From the NCBI RefSeq assembly GCF_015207875.1, contig NZ_JADEVZ010000046.1, forward strand, positions 1 to 39,618: a DNA stretch of 39,618 nucleotides. Direction: 5' to 3'. This DNA comes from Dolichospermum sp. LEGE 00240. GTDB lineage: Bacteria > Cyanobacteriota > Cyanobacteriia > Cyanobacteriales > Nostocaceae. A model generated the notes under the pieces. The model saw only the letters and a list, made by a program, of their open reading frames with translations. It was not told the DNA's origin and did not search any database. Made by a program: the position numbers and the translations under genes. Shown here in pieces: positions 26,901 through 38,000 of the stretch. Every line of letters begins with the position of its first letter. Position 1 is the first letter of the stretch.

Positions 26901-29263
26901 CGTTCTGTTTCCACTACCCGCTGTAATAATTCCAGCAGATTGGGACAATTCATGTTATGGGTAATGTGCTGAATTGGGCGTTCAACATCAGTTTCTAAGA
27001 GGTTAATAGCGGTTGTGGCTGCGGGAGTAAATTTCCGAATTCGCAATTCTCTATCTAGGAAAATTACGCCAATTTCACTACTCCTGAGTAAATTATCCAC
27101 GTCGTTGGACAATTCTAATAATTGACGAATTTTCGTTTGATATTCTGTATTAACTGTATAAAGTTCTTCGTTAACGGAATGTAGTTCTTCGTTGGTACTT
27201 TGCAATTCTTCATTAGAAGCCAGTAGTTCTTCATTGGTGGCTTGCTGTTCTTCGTTGGTGGTTTCTAATTCTTCAATGGTGGCTTGGAGGTTTTCTCTGG
27301 TTTGCTGTAATTCGTATTCTAAATCGAGAATGCGTTGAGTTGCTTCCGCGTCCTGTTGAAAAGCTTCGGGACGGTTGGGTAAAGAAGGACGTTCTTCATT
27401 TTCAATTATTAACATGAAGAAGTCTGTCATGCGGGTATCTCCCGTATGATAGGTAACTTCTAAATTGACACTGCGAATATTATCGCCCTGATTTAAGTGA
27501 ATATTACCGTAAAGAACAGTTTTTCGTTCGCGTTTGGCACGATGTAGGGCAGTATTAATCGGTAATTTTAGGGTAGTTGGGACTAAATCGGCGATCGCTC
27601 TGGTCATTTGTCCCTCTGGAACTTGCATGATCTGTACCATATCAGTAACGACGTGGAACAGTTCCAAATCATCATTAACTAACAAGCAGGTACATTGTCT
27701 GCGGCGGACAAAAGCACTAAAAGCGGCACCCAAAGCCGGATCAAATTGTACATTTCCCCGTCTGGTTTGACTAGGACGAGCCACGACGGGAGTTATATAT
27801 TCTAAATTTTGATTTAGAATTGGTAAACGCACATTTCGCCGCTTTTGATAAATTTTAAATTTCTCATACAGGGGACTAAATTCTTCAATTAATTCCCCTG
27901 GTGTTTCCGCTGCACCCAAAAACAAAATACCCTTGTGCATTAAAGAAAAATGCAGCATTCTCATCACGTGCTGTTGCAAAACTGGCTGCATATAAATTAG
28001 GACATTGCGGCAGCTAATCAGGTGCATTCGCGTAAATCCGGCATTTTTCGCCAAATTGTGGGGAGCAAAAATAATCATTTCCCGCAACGCCCGCGACACA
28101 TGGAAATTACGGTTACGGAAGGTAAAATATTTTTCTAAACGTTTACGAGAAACATCAATACTAATACTTTCAGGATATATTCCCTCTGCGGCTTTGCTTA
28201 AAGCGGCTGCATCTATATCTGTGGCGAAAATTTTGACACTCAGTTGTTTTCCTAAGCGGTTGATGACCTCATCCATCAAAATCGCCATAGAATAGGCTTC
28301 TTCCCCAGTTGCACAAGCTGTTACCCACACCCTTAACTGTTGACCATTTTCCAAAGGGCTAATTAATTCGGGTAAGACTTCTTTATCTAAGTATTCCCAG
28401 GCTTGAGAATCTCGAAAAAACCTTGTCACCCCAATCATTAAATCATCCCGTAGCAGCGCCCGTTCCTCACTGGAAGTAGTCAAATATTCTACGTATTCAT
28501 CTAAGAGATTATGTCCACTCAGAGAACAACGGCGGTAGATGCGGCGGCTGAGGGTGCTGGGTTTATAATAGGAAAAATCGAGCTTTTCGTATTGATTAAG
28601 AATTTGAATAATCGCACGGAGTTTTTCTGATTCTAGTTCTGGGAGGAGGGATTCCCCCTGAGTCGCACCTTGACGCTGCATTTGGATGATTTCATAAATC
28701 GTCCGCGCCATTTCTGCCGGTGGTAACACTTGATCTACAATACCTGTAGCGATCGCACTTTGGGGCATCCCATCAAATTCTGCTGTCCCTGGTGACTGCA
28801 CAAACGTCAACCCACCAGACTCACTAATGCTTTGTATCCCCCTTGTCCCATCACTTCCCGTCCCGGAAAGAATCACAGCCATTGCTTGTTCTCCTCTATC
28901 TCTAGATAGGGAATCGAGAAAAATATCAATGGGGAAATTCGGCTGCTGTCGCGGTGGTTCACTTTGCTGAATTAACTCTAAAATCCCATCATTAACAACT
29001 AAATTATTCTGAGGCGTAATTAAATATACTGTATTCGGTTCAATCTGCATTCCGCTTTGTACCCGCTTCACTGTCATGCGAGTCCGACGTTCCAGCAGTT
29101 CTTTCATTAAACTTTTAAAGTCTGGAGAGAGATGTTGCACCACAACAAAGGCTGCACCACTATCTGCGGGCATATTATCAAAAAATTCTTCTAATGCTCG
29201 TAGTCCCCCCGCAGAAGCTCCAATGCCAACTACGAAGCAATGGGTCTTAGTCTCTTCAGACAC
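23933..29263 (-). CDS. CheB-CheR-PAS-GAF hybrid sensor histidine kinase with receiver domain
   Basis: This 1776-aa multidomain signalling protein lacks membrane segments. Order: CheB methylesterase domain (GASAGG with Ser17, QHLSPD His44, SGTGSD Asp138, the full triad); CheR methyltransferase (about 210-480, [22 protein letters not shown]); a coiled coil of NEE repeats ([20 protein letters not shown], about 670-710) that joins a chain of PAS domains; a GAF domain (about 1120-1270); HisKA with His1303 in [12 protein letters not shown]; HATPase ([24 protein letters not shown]); and a receiver domain with Asp1597. A tail of about 120 residues follows. All catalytic residues seen are intact. It combines adaptation-type and phosphorelay enzymes in one chain, a known but large cyanobacterial architecture. 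The diguanylate cyclase behind it is a likely output. Confidence 0.95.
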   Translation of the reverse strand: MSEETKTHCFVVGIGASAGGLRALEEFFDNMPADSGAAFVVVQHLSPDFKSLMKELLERRTRMTVKRVQSGMQIEPNTVYLITPQNNLVVNDGILELIQQSEPPRQQPNFPIDIFLDSLSRDRGEQAMAVILSGTGSDGTRGIQSISESGGLTFVQSPGTAEFDGMPQSAIATGIVDQVLPPAEMARTIYEIIQMQRQGATQGESLLPELESEKLRAIIQILNQYEKLDFSYYKPSTLSRRIYRRCSLSGHNLLDEYVEYLTTSSEERALLRDDLMIGVTRFFRDSQAWEYLDKEVLPELISPLENGQQLRVWVTACATGEEAYSMAILMDEVINRLGKQLSVKIFATDIDAAALSKAAEGIYPESISIDVSRKRLEKYFTFRNRNFHVSRALREMIIFAPHNLAKNAGFTRMHLISCRNVLIYMQPVLQQHVMRMLHFSLMHKGILFLGAAETPGELIEEFSPLYEKFKIYQKRRNVRLPILNQNLEYITPVVARPSQTRRGNVQFDPALGAAFSAFVRRRQCTCLLVNDDLELFHVVTDMVQIMQVPEGQMTRAIADLVPTTLKLPINTALHRAKRERKTVLYGNIHLNQGDNIRSVNLEVTYHTGDTRMTDFFMLIIENEERPSLPNRPEAFQQDAEATQRILDLEYELQQTRENLQATIEELETTNEEQQATNEELLASNEELQSTNEELHSVNEELYTVNTEYQTKIRQLLELSNDVDNLLRSSEIGVIFLDRELRIRKFTPAATTAINLLETDVERPIQHITHNMNCPNLLELLQRVVETERPIEQEVKLNNTDVNLLMRLYPYLRDDGQTDGVVITFVNINEIKQVQEALQRRTEELEKLYNTNPVGLVLHDEELRFVRINEAMAEINGLSANAHIGRQLREVLPDLANRIEPILYQVLATGKSVRNVEISGFTPSQPNVQRHWIASYYPVNQLDGGKAVSSVVVEVTELKQAQMALLQSEERLRALMNSSQTILFSCEPIGDYRATFISDNVQLILGYCSEVFLDETGFWYDYIHPEDRNRVLAGLNRLEFDNSYSLEYRLHCANGDYRWFFAQLRLIRDQEDEPLECVGYLVDISDRKAAEKILEQQVQRERLLKQITDEIRQSLEPEKIFETSANRIGEAFGVDRCFLHTYELEPTEHLPIVAEYLSGDIASLQGVLGPIAGNPQIHQILQQDTAIIIDNVFTDPLVSSSIETSEKIGLKSILAIRTSYQGKANGLICLHQCNYQRHWITEDIALLEAVAAQVGIAIAHAKLLQQAEQRQIELAQQNLALEAATEKAQAASRTKSEFLANMSHEIRTPMNAILGFSELLQNLVSDDLAQSYLQAIQTNGRTLLTLINDILDLSKVEAGKLKLNYESVNLPSLLQDIQQMFLQRAKEKGLFLNLQVDESIPGEIYIDEVRLRQIFVNVVGNAIKFTEKGGITIHVHSRINPNIPNHAHLEIAVSDTGIGISPRDQILIFDAFRQSQGQSNRKYGGTGLGLTISRRLTQMMGGTVEVTSELEQGSTFTLIFPEITVTQTTASSPSFTPENHDLSQFPALKILIVDDVQSNRDLLQAYFNATAHQIIMADNGAIALKLAIEHHPDLILLDLVMPQMDGITVLQALKQNPSTADICVIIVTASIQEQDFEELQPLAQGFLRKPVSRQDLFSELQRLFPAQLLVDLKSTSQTQTIISAMPPQSLEKLPELIKLLQQEEASVWKTLHQTLLIDQLRAFALRLQNWGEQYKCPDLIEYANTLKNQIDTFDLAHLADTAANFPEISKKLQKLLP

Positions 29264-29360
29264 TACTTATAAACTCCTAATTTTATTAGTTAACTATCTA
29301 TTGTAGGTTATCAAAGCAACGATTCCGAAAATCCGAGCGCGAAAAATAGTATTTAAGGTC

Positions 29361-29389
29361 TTGACAATTGATTGAAAATTTGTTATCAT
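29361..29389 (+). promoter_or_regulatory. Sigma-70-type promoter in front of Uma2
   Basis: TTGACA (29361-29366) and TATCAT (29384-29389) are 17 bp apart, the ideal spacing. The Uma2 GTG start at 29447 follows 58 bp later with GAGG at 29436-29439. Confidence 0.7.
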
Positions 29390-29645
29390 GAAGTTGATAA
29401 GGAAGAACTGTCTTAAAATAAACCCAATTATTCATGAGGTTTGATCGTGGTTATTACTCAAACCAGTCCCCCCAGTATTGCCCAGGATATAACAACAACT
29501 CACTTCACTCCAGATGAGTATCGGGTAATGGAGGAAACCGCCGTAGAAAAACATGAATATCGTAACGGGGAAATTATTGCAATGGCTGGAGGTTCAGAAG
29601 TTCATAGTCGTCTTACCGTCAATATTACTACTTTACTTAATTTAG

Positions 29646-29969
29646 CTTAATCAGCAGAAGCCCCACGTCTCACTCTTAGGAGCGTGGGATGAATGCGCGT
29701 GAGTTGAGTTGCGTAGCCCAAATTGTATTTGAGCGTAGCGAAAACAAAGAAGGCTACAGCGACGAAACGAACAAAATATTGATTTTATGTTATTATAAAA
29801 AAGTAGGTGTAGTCCAATTAAATGCAGAAATGCAGCCTACAAAACAAAAAACAAATCTCAAAACCAAAGAACCGTGGGGCGCACGGTCTTAAAGCTCAGT
29901 TAATGTCCTCATAGAGGAGTCACTGAGAAGCCCACACTCACCTGAAAGGGAGTGTGTGGAGTACGTCAC
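29646..29969 (+). mobile_element. tnpB-less IS200/IS605-type element with omegaRNA-like right end, copy 2
   Basis: It interrupts the Uma2 gene precisely: GCT (Ala) at 29645-29647 and CTC (Leu) at 29972-29974 are adjacent codons of the undisturbed frame. The left end has a hairpin (CCCACG-TCTCACTCTTAGGAG-CGTGGG), and the right end carries the same blocks as copy 1 (29862-29878, 29887-29906) and a terminal stem CCACACTC...GAGTGTGTGG before GTCAC. A frame inside (QLNAEMQPTKQKTNLKTKEP) matches a typical C-terminus of cyanobacterial TnpB; the rest of tnpB is gone. No target duplication is present, as expected for the single-strand IS200/IS605 mechanism. The exact border can shift by two bases. Confidence 0.75.
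29850..29969 (+). ncRNA. Candidate omegaRNA scaffold, copy 2
   Basis: It corresponds to the right-end segment of the element and is conserved with copy 1 at 17270-17400. The bases directly behind it, from 29970, belong to the second half of Uma2 and would be the guide. It rests on comparison of two copies only. Confidence 0.45.
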
Positions 29970-30184
29970 CTCTCAGAGATACTAATTTTCAAACTTATAA
30001 TGGGGACTTAAGAATCTGGATTTCTGAGTTTAATCATGGTACTTATGCTGATGTTCTTGTAATTAATGGTGAACCAGAGTTTAATGGCGATGCCTGCGGC
30101 GAGCGAAGCTATCGCACCGATGAAATTCTCAATCCTCTAGTAATTGTAGAAGTTTTATCACCCTCTACTGAAGGTTATGATAGG

Positions 30185-30208
30185 GAAGCGCTGCTGCAAG
30201 CAGTTCGC
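30185..30208 (-). repeat. Dispersed palindromic repeat in reverse orientation inside Uma2
   Basis: GAAGCGCTGCTGCAAGCAG-TTCGC is the reverse complement of the first 24 bases of the repeat at 12557, 19576 and 21038. It is read in frame as EALLQAVR within the Uma2 relic. Confidence 0.75.
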
Positions 30209-30310
30209 TGGCAATGGCAAGTTTATGATCATATTGATCAGTCTATATTAGTACATAGTTTAAATGTAGAAGTTCCTCTTGGTGAAGTTTATCGTCGGAT
30301 TAATTTCTAA

Positions 30311-30743
30311 AAGCTGACTCACGATTTATATAGCGGTAATTTTTAAAGCTGGTTCGTTACAGTTAATTAAGCGTTCAACAAATTCTATAGTTAAAATTTG
30401 CCTATTGTTGAGCTAGTTATGCGTTTTTAGTTGTGTAGTAGCGCGATTTAGAAAGAGTTCATTTTCAGCAAAGTATAAGTATGTTGGTATGGTATTACGG
30501 CAATTTTGTTGCCGTATATGAGCGTTAGCTCTAAACATACTATAATTTTGTTTGCATCGGAAAGCAGTCATTTAGCGTTTTGGCACTAAAGTGTAGTGAC
30601 TTGCCATAATACCTTGTCCGATTTTTTCTGGATTACCCGCAAAATAACGTATACAGTCAAATAGGAGTATACTTAATTTTGATTTACTACTTGCTGCTAA
30701 TAACACACTTGCGAGATTTACCCTCTTTACAAGGAAAGGCTAA
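30311..30743. other. Upstream region of the helicase operon
   Basis: No gene was found in these 433 bp. A perfect inverted repeat TACGGCAA (30496-30503) / TTGCCGTA (30509-30516) could be an operator or a hairpin. TATAAT occurs at 30541-30546, but no matching -35 stands 16-18 bp before it. AAGGAAAGG (30730-30738) is the ribosome binding site of the helicase gene. Confidence 0.45.
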
Positions 30744-33700
30744 ATGATATTAGACAATGAAAAATATCGGAAGGTTCATGAGTGGATTATAAACTACACA
30801 GAAGAAGGTACTGTAGACATTGTTACAGGTTATTTTACTGTTGGGGCTTTAGCTTATCTTTCTCAGGAAATTAATCATAAAATTGCTAAATTTCGATTAG
30901 TGCTTGGCGATATTGTTAACTTAGATAAAATTGAAAATCGCCCCTTAGATTTACTAAATGAAAATATTACCATTGAAGCGGCTCTGAATCTTAGTCTTTT
31001 GGCACAGGAAGCTGTGATGTTTTTAAAACAGGACAAGGTGAAAGCAAAAACTTTAGAGCCGAATTTTTGTCATGCTAAGTGTTACTTATTTGAGCCATTG
31101 AAGGATGACGATCGCAATAAGTATTTTATTTCTGGTAGTTCCAATTTAACTGAGGCTGGAATTGGACTAAAACATACCAATAATTTAGAATTGAATATTG
31201 CTGAGACGGGAAATAATCATCAATATAAAGAGTTGGTAAAATGGTTTGATTCACTTTGGCATAAACATCAAGCTCATCCAGAAAAAACTCTCTTATTGAA
31301 AGATGGAACAACTAAAAAGGTAGATTTTAAGCAATATCTAATTCAGGAAATTGAAAAAATATTTATTAAATATACTCCCAGAGATATTTACTACAAGATA
31401 TTATTTGAGTTGTTTGGTAATCAAGTTTTAGAAATTGACAATGATCCAGATTTTAATCGTCAAGTTGGTAGATTAGAAAATACTGCTATTTTTTCTGCTC
31501 TTTATGAATTTCAAAAAAAGGGTGTTCTCAGTCTAATTAGAATGTTGCAAAAATATGATGGAGCTATTTTAGCAGATGCGGTAGGTTTAGGAAAAACTTG
31601 GAGTGCTTTGGCTGTAATGAAGTTTTTTCAAATGCAAGGACGGGAAGTTATATTACTTTGTCCTAAAAAGTTAGAGAGTAATTGGAGACGCTATAAGGAA
31701 GATCAAGCATCAAAATTTGAATCTGATAAACTGAAATTTTTTATTCGTTTTCATACCGATATGAACAGCGATCGCTTAAATTCCTATAATGATCGGGCTG
31801 ATAAGTTTTTTTGTGATGACAAACCTAAGTTAATTGTCATTGATGAAAGTCATAATCTCAGAAATGATAAATCTAGTCGTTATAACTTTTTAGTTGATGA
31901 AATTTTAAAAAATAATCAAGATATCAAAGTTTTACTAATATCTGCAACTCCCATTAATAATTCCTTAAATGATGTGAGAAATCAATTTAAGTTAATGGTT
32001 CAAGGTGATGTACATGGATATGATAGCAAATTAGGTGTAAAAAATATTGATTATTGTTTTAAACAAGCACAGACTATATTTAACGAGTGGCGCAGAGATG
32101 CAAACCCTCAAATTGGCAATTTTATTAAAAAGCTCTCAGGTAATGATTTTTTTAGGTTAACAGATTCTTTATTAGTTGCCAGAACTAGAACAATGGTGGA
32201 AGGTCAACAGACAAATTTACTATTTCCTACTAAAAACAAGCCTAAAAATTTATTTGTCACACCACATCAACTTGGTAATTTTGAAACCTTTGAGGAATTG
32301 TTTGATCATTTTCCACCAATGTTATCAGGATATCAGCCAGCTTTTTATTTAGATGATGAATCAGATAATAAAAAAGACGCTAAGAAAGATATATTACGCG
32401 ATGAAAAATCACGCGATCGCTTTTTAGTGAAAATGATTTATATTTTGATGGTTAAGCGATTAGAGTCTTCTTGGTTTTCCTTTTACTCAACAGTAGAAAA
32501 AATCAAAGATCATCATCAAAATGCTTTAGATAAAATTAAACTTTATCAAGCAAACAAGGTAAAAACCTTATTATTAGAAGATGATGTTTATACTTTAGAA
32601 AATGAAAATGATGAAAATGATGATTTTACTCAAATAGTGGAAGAATATACATTAGGTAAAAAACGCCCTATCAGTATTGCAGAAATTGATCAATCTGGTA
32701 ATTTAGATAAGTTTAAAGAGGATCTCAAAAAAGATTTAGATGCTCTCGATAAGCTGTATATTAATTTACAAAAGTTTGCTATAAAAATTGATAAAGAAAT
32801 TCAAAAATCCCAGCAGTTTAAATCCTGTGATGATAAGTTAGAAAGACTGATTATAGAGATTATCAAAAAGCGTAAATCAGGAGCAAATAACCATAATCAA
32901 AAAGTGGTAATTTTTACAGTCTATCGTGATACAGCGATGTATTTATTTAAACAACTTCAAGCTAGAGGTTTTGATAAAATTGCGATCGCATCAGGAACAG
33001 GATCATACTCCGATGATAGCCCACACAAACAGAAAATGGAGGCTATTCTCGAAAGATTTGCACCCTATACAAAGCTATTTTGTGAAAAAGAATGGGCTTT
33101 TACCTCTGAAAAATCAGGTCTTGAAGCCTTTGCAGAATGGCAAGAATGGGTTAAAGATAATCACCCTGAAACTTACCACAAACTCAAGAAACCCATAGAT
33201 ATTTTGATTGCTACGGATGCTTTAAGTGAAGGGCAAAATTTACAAGATGCTGATATGGTAATTAATTATGATATTCATTGGAATCCTGTGAGAATTATCC
33301 AACGTATGGGTAGGATTGATCGGTTAGGTAGTCCTAATCAAGAAATTTTTGGGATTAACTTCTGGCCTTCAGATAACATTAATTCCTATCTCAATTTACA
33401 AGGAAGAATTGAACAGCGTATGGCCGCCATGAAGTTAGCAGGAGCAGAAGTAGATCATCAATTTTCTGATAGTTTTGCTAAGATGGCTCATGATGAAGAA
33501 TTTGATCAAAAAATGAATGATCTGATGATGCGACAAATGCAAACTACATGGGATGATATTGAAGTTAGTAATCAAGGTTTAGGCTTTGATAGTTTGTCTT
33601 TAGAGCGATATCGTCAGGATTTATTAACAGAATTTAATCGTGATAAAGATAAATATCGCCAAATACCAAAAGGTGTATATACAGGATTTACAGCAGTGCA

Positions 33701-34193
33701 GAAATCTGGTATTCATGATGATTTGAATAATGATTTGAATCATGATTTGCATGATGGTATTATTGCTTTGTTGGGGTATCCTGCTAAACCAGCTAAAAAA
33801 TTAGATCATCAATATCAGGTGTTTGATTTAATTTACATTGATAAATCAGGTAAATTAATTTTAAAAAATCAAAAAGAAGTTTTAGATTTGCTAACCTTGT
33901 ATAAGGATAACGAGCGTTTTGTTCCTGATGCAATTGATCGCGGTGAAGCGGTGGCAGTTGCAGAGTTAGTAAACGCGCTTAAAACTTGGTTGACCAGTCA
34001 AGCAGTACAAGAGGAGCAAATGGAAGATGGTTCTGTCAAAAAGACGATGGGTAATGAAACTCTGGGAATTTTGCAAGGTTTAAAAAGAGGTAATAAGGCT
34101 TCTATAGATAGAATTAAGCAAAATGTTACAGTTGATGGTAAATATCAGCTAAGTAATTTCGATTTAATCAGTTGGGTGTTAGTTACAGTATAA
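30744..34193 (+). CDS. PLD-domain plus SNF2-type helicase, defence/restriction associated
   Basis: The 1149-aa protein has an N-terminal phospholipase-D-like domain (about 1-180) with HAK at His110-Lys112 and GSSN at 131-134, one HKD-type half site. A superfamily 2 helicase follows: Walker A GLGKT (281-285, in [13 protein letters not shown]), DESH 367-370, ISATPINNS, a long charged insertion (about 540-720) with coiled-coil character, [16 protein letters not shown], and motif [10 protein letters not shown] (853-860). The C-terminal 250 residues are unassigned. The PLD domain may bind or cut DNA, and the motor may translocate along it. It starts an operon-like set with a PD-(D/E)XK protein and an Eco57I-type methylase, all on the plus strand. 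PLD plus helicase plus methylase recalls DISARM components, but DrmA/DrmB-like partners are absent. Confidence 0.88.
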   Translation: MILDNEKYRKVHEWIINYTEEGTVDIVTGYFTVGALAYLSQEINHKIAKFRLVLGDIVNLDKIENRPLDLLNENITIEAALNLSLLAQEAVMFLKQDKVKAKTLEPNFCHAKCYLFEPLKDDDRNKYFISGSSNLTEAGIGLKHTNNLELNIAETGNNHQYKELVKWFDSLWHKHQAHPEKTLLLKDGTTKKVDFKQYLIQEIEKIFIKYTPRDIYYKILFELFGNQVLEIDNDPDFNRQVGRLENTAIFSALYEFQKKGVLSLIRMLQKYDGAILADAVGLGKTWSALAVMKFFQMQGREVILLCPKKLESNWRRYKEDQASKFESDKLKFFIRFHTDMNSDRLNSYNDRADKFFCDDKPKLIVIDESHNLRNDKSSRYNFLVDEILKNNQDIKVLLISATPINNSLNDVRNQFKLMVQGDVHGYDSKLGVKNIDYCFKQAQTIFNEWRRDANPQIGNFIKKLSGNDFFRLTDSLLVARTRTMVEGQQTNLLFPTKNKPKNLFVTPHQLGNFETFEELFDHFPPMLSGYQPAFYLDDESDNKKDAKKDILRDEKSRDRFLVKMIYILMVKRLESSWFSFYSTVEKIKDHHQNALDKIKLYQANKVKTLLLEDDVYTLENENDENDDFTQIVEEYTLGKKRPISIAEIDQSGNLDKFKEDLKKDLDALDKLYINLQKFAIKIDKEIQKSQQFKSCDDKLERLIIEIIKKRKSGANNHNQKVVIFTVYRDTAMYLFKQLQARGFDKIAIASGTGSYSDDSPHKQKMEAILERFAPYTKLFCEKEWAFTSEKSGLEAFAEWQEWVKDNHPETYHKLKKPIDILIATDALSEGQNLQDADMVINYDIHWNPVRIIQRMGRIDRLGSPNQEIFGINFWPSDNINSYLNLQGRIEQRMAAMKLAGAEVDHQFSDSFAKMAHDEEFDQKMNDLMMRQMQTTWDDIEVSNQGLGFDSLSLERYRQDLLTEFNRDKDKYRQIPKGVYTGFTAVQKSGIHDDLNNDLNHDLHDGIIALLGYPAKPAKKLDHQYQVFDLIYIDKSGKLILKNQKEVLDLLTLYKDNERFVPDAIDRGEAVAVAELVNALKTWLTSQAVQEEQMEDGSVKKTMGNETLGILQGLKRGNKASIDRIKQNVTVDGKYQLSNFDLISWVLVTV

Positions 34194-34197
34194 AATG

Positions 34198-34345
34198 CTG
34201 AACACGGATTTTACGGATTACATAGATTGCACGGATTAGGTGATCTGTTATAGTTATAGACAAAGATAGATAAACTAGTAATAGCGCGGACTTGTAGCAT
34301 AACGAAAAATCAAAATCCGTGAAATCCTTTAATCCGTGATTCAGA
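34198..34345. repeat. GGATTA-rich repeat between helicase and nuclease genes
   Basis: The spacer contains CTGAACACGGATTTTACGGA at its start, a GATCTGTTATAGTTATAGAC block, and the inverted block AATCCGTGAAATCCTTTAATCC near 34314-34335. These are the same elements that build the tandem array at 38963-39618, here as a single, more diverged unit. It fills almost the whole 173-bp gap. Confidence 0.8.
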
Positions 34346-34366
34346 AGTTTTTGGGAGTAAATAACT

Positions 34367-34981
34367 ATGACTATTGCAGTTACAGAAAATATTCAATCAC
34401 TTTATGATGTAGAGATAAAGTTAGGACTAAGGCGATCGCATGATCCAGACTTTTTCATGGAATGGTGTAGAGATTTTGAAGAATTAGAAGATACCGAAAA
34501 AACAACTTTAGATCGGATCAAAGGGTCTTATATATATCATATTAATCAAGGCTGTTTGTCTGAGGGAACAGTAAATTTGTTGATGGTTTCACCATTACTA
34601 TTTTTAGCAGGTTTTCTGGAATCACCTTTTAGTTTGCGAAGTGAGCAGTCAGTTGAGATTAGCGATTATGATGGTAGTGTTACTTATCACGGAAGAATTG
34701 ATGCTTTAGTTTTGAATAACAATTTATGGATAGTTTTAGTGGAAGCAAAGCGTTCTAGTTTTTCATTTTTAGTGGCAGTACCACAAGCTCTTACCTACAT
34801 GACAGCAAGCCCAAATGGTGATAAACCAACTTATGGACTCGTTACCAACGGCGATCATTTTATGTTTGTTAAGCTGCAACAATCTCAATACGATCTTTCT
34901 GATGATTTTTCACTTTTTAAGCGATCGAGTAATGAACTCTATCGCGTGCTGCAAATTCTCAAATCCTTCCAGAATCTATAA
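34367..34981 (+). CDS. PD-(D/E)XK nuclease-like protein, HsdR N-terminal type
   Basis: The 204-aa protein carries a type I restriction HsdR-N-like nuclease core: GRIDALVLNNNLWIVLVEAK has the pattern D112-x13-E126-x-K128, followed by a helix with Gln (AVPQALTYM) as in many endonucleases of this fold. The strand before (SVEISDYDGSVTYHGRID) fits as well. The N-terminal 90 residues are helical and contain LLMVSPLLFLAGFLESPF, typical of this cyanobacterial family. It has no helicase part of its own; the PLD-helicase gene 173 bp upstream could provide it. The methylase follows 69 bp downstream. Catalytic residues are intact, so it may be the cutting subunit. Confidence 0.8.
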   Translation: MTIAVTENIQSLYDVEIKLGLRRSHDPDFFMEWCRDFEELEDTEKTTLDRIKGSYIYHINQGCLSEGTVNLLMVSPLLFLAGFLESPFSLRSEQSVEISDYDGSVTYHGRIDALVLNNNLWIVLVEAKRSSFSFLVAVPQALTYMTASPNGDKPTYGLVTNGDHFMFVKLQQSQYDLSDDFSLFKRSSNELYRVLQILKSFQNL

Positions 34982-34989
34982 ATAATGAA

Positions 34990-35030
34990 TTTGATCACGG
35001 ATTAAATGGATTACACAGATTGCACGGATT
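34990..35030. repeat. GGATTA-rich repeat between nuclease and methylase genes
   Basis: ATCACGGATTAAATGGATTA and the following CACAGATTGCACGGATTAAC are the core of the unit that forms the array at 38963-39618. It fills most of the 69-bp gap and ends about 20 bases before the methylase start. Confidence 0.8.
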
Positions 35031-35050
35031 AACTAATTATGGAGTTAACT

Positions 35051-38000
35051 ATGAAACTAACTATTTTTAATGAAATGGATTTTTTACCCGCTTTAAAGGC
35101 TTTTTTGGGTGGGCTAAATGTACCTATTAATTATATAGATGATAAGCCAACTTCGGCAAAGGAAATATTACAGAATACCTATAAAGATAATGAATCTTTT
35201 AGGTTGGTTAATGATGTTTATTTTGTTGGGTTAGTTGATGATGCAGCTTTTAGTAAAAAGCAAGGTTTAGAGATTGATCAAATTAAATCTGATTATGATG
35301 GAATTTTGATTTTTGGGGTAACTTTAAATAATCGTGATAGTGGTTTATTACCCACGCGATCGCATTTAGCAGAAATATCACGGGCTTTTAATCGGGAGTT
35401 TTGTTATACTCCTGTAGTGATTATTTTTAAATATGGCAATTATCTAGCATTTGCTAATACTGAAAGATTAAAATATAAGGATAATCGTGAAGGTGAAAAA
35501 GCGGGAAAAGTAACTCTGTTAAGAGATATTGATATTACACAACCACATTCAGGACATCAACGTATTTTAGCAGAGTTGGCAATTCCCAAACAAGGTAAGG
35601 ATCGGGTAGATTCTTTTGCTAAGTTATATCAATATTGGCAAAAGGTTCTTGATGTTAGTTTGCTGAATAAGAATTTTTACAGAGAACTTTCTAACTGGTA
35701 TTTTTGGGCAGTGGGGCGTGTCACATTTCCGTCAGAGCCTACATTAATTGAAGCTCAGAATAAAAAAGTTAGTCTTGAAGATTTGCACAAAGAACACAAG
35801 TCTAAAAATGTGATCCGTTTGCTAACACGATTGCTTTTTGTTTGGTTTATTAAAGAAAAAGGGTTAATTCCTCCAGAGCTTTTTGAACTTGATGATTTAC
35901 AAACGAACATTCTTAAAAATATCTCTCCCTATCATGATTTAGGGTTATTTAAGCAGGTAAATCAAGATAGTATCTATTACAAAGCGATTTTACAAAATCT
36001 GTTTTTTGCGACGCTAAACTGTCCAATTAAACCAATGGAAAGCCATGATAATCGTGTGAGAGGCTTTCGGAAGAATGAGTATTATGGACAGAATAGAGAC
36101 GCTAATTTTTTGATGCGCTATGAAAAACATTTCCAAAATTCAGATCAGTTTGTAGAAATGGTGAATAGTGTTGTTCCTTTCTTAAATGGTGGTTTATTTG
36201 AATGTTTGGATGATAAAACAAATAACATTTTTATTGACGGATTTTCGGATAATTTACCTAAACATGAGCAGTTAATTGTCCCTGATTATTTGTTTTTTGG
36301 TATTGAGGAAAAAGTTGATTTAAGTGCAGATTATGGCGTAACTAATAAAACAACTAAAGAGGTGGCAGTAAAGGGTTTAATTAATATTCTCAAGGCTTAC
36401 AAATTTACAATTACAGAAAATACACCGATTGAAGAAGATGTAGCACTTGATCCTGAGTTGTTGGGTAAGGTATTTGAGAATCTTTTGGCTAGTTATAACC
36501 CTGAAACAAAGACAACGGCGAGAAAACAAACAGGCTCTTTTTATACGCCCCGTGAAATTGTTAATTACATGGTGGATGAAAGTCTCATTGCTTATCTAAA
36601 AAATGAGTTATTTAATCAAGATTCTGGATATAAAGAGGAAGATTTAGATCGGCAATTGCATCAACTTGTTTCTTTTGATGCTGTTAATCCATTTGAAGGA
36701 AATGCTGAGGTTCAGAAACGAATTATTAAGGCTTTGGATAAATGTACTATTCTTGATCCTGCTTGTGGTTCGGGTGCTTTCCCAATGGGAATTTTACAAA
36801 AGATGGTACATATTTTATTTAAGGTTGACCCGAACAATACGGAATGGAAACACCGTCAAATTGCCAGAGTTGAAGCAGCTATTAGTCAGTTAGAGGAGTT
36901 AGAAGACGCTCAATATCGGGAGCAAGGTATTCAAGATTTGCAAGCCCAAATTCAGGATATTGAGGAGGCTTTTGCTAATAATGAGTTAGATTATGGGCGT
37001 AAGTTATATCTGATTGAAAATTGTATTTATGGGGTAGATATCCAGTCTATTGCTACCCAAATTTCTAAGTTGCGGTTCTTTATTTCGTTGGTGGTTGATC
37101 AAAAAGTTGATCCGAGTAAGGATAATTTTGGGATTCGTCCTTTGCCTAACCTCGAAACTAAGTTTGTGGCGGCTAATACTTTGATAGGAATTGAGAAACC
37201 AGATGGACAGTTAAATTTATTTGATACGCCAGAAATCGAGAAATTAGAAGCAGATTTGAAGAAGGTAAGGCATCGTTTATTTAGTTCTAAATCTCCTAGT
37301 CATAAGCGCAAATTGAGAGATCAAGATCAGGCTTTGAGAGAAAAAATTGCTGCCATTTTACACAGCAATGGATTGCCAGCCGATACTGCAAATAAATTAG
37401 CAAACTGGGACCCATACAACCAAAATATTTCTTCTCCTTTCTTTGATTCAGAATGGATGTTTGATATTTCAGATGGTTTTGATATTGTAATTGGTAATCC
37501 GCCTTATGTTTTTACTCGTGATGTTGAATTTGATGGCAGTTTTAAAAAATATATTGAAGACGAGTATTTTTCTAAAATGATTAGAGGTAAAAAATCAAAA
37601 TCTAATCAATCAGGGAAAATTAATTTGTTCGCAATATTTATTGTAAAAGGCTTATTTCTTCTAAAGAAAAATGGTTACTTATCATACATTGTACCCAATA
37701 ATATTCTAAGAACAACAACATATGATATTGTTAGACGCTATTTATTAGAAACTTCTCACATTGAACAAGTTGTGGATTTAGGTAGTGGTATATTTGATAA
37801 TGTTACTGCCTCAACTGTAGTTCTTGCTTTAAGTAATAGAACTACAACTTCAAAAACTAAAATTATTACTGAAATTAGTGATATTGAAAAATCTGAATTT
37901 GAAACAAAAATATTTGATCAGTCTCAATTTTTAAAAAATGTTAGTTATTCATTTAATATTTATATGGATGAAAAACTATCAAACTTATCTAAAAATATTT

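Larger units (their letters stand above)
29447..30310 (+). pseudogene. Uma2-family gene split by an IS605-type element
   Basis: The first part (29447-29647, GTG start with GAGG upstream) reads MVITQTSPPSIAQ, FTPDEYRVMEETAVEKHEYR, NGEIIAMAGGSEVHSRLTVN and ITTLLNLA. The second part (29972-30310) continues LRDTNFQTYNGDLRIWISEF, YADVLVINGEPEF, NPLVIVEVLSPSTEGYDR and LVHSLNVEVPLGEVYRRINF. Joined, they follow the Uma2 (DUF820) fold with the nuclease-like acidic residues YxDVxVxxGEPEF and VEVLSPST, but 324 bp of mobile DNA separate them. The second part is further changed: a dispersed palindromic repeat is inserted in frame (30185-30208), and the stretch between STEGYDR and the last strand is shorter than usual. 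The gene is dead as a whole. Confidence 0.8.

Noticed and set aside
29689-29892. Plus-strand frame of 67 codons as a gene
   Set aside because: Its last part is the C-terminal remnant of tnpB inside the IS605-type element, and the first part has no coding features.
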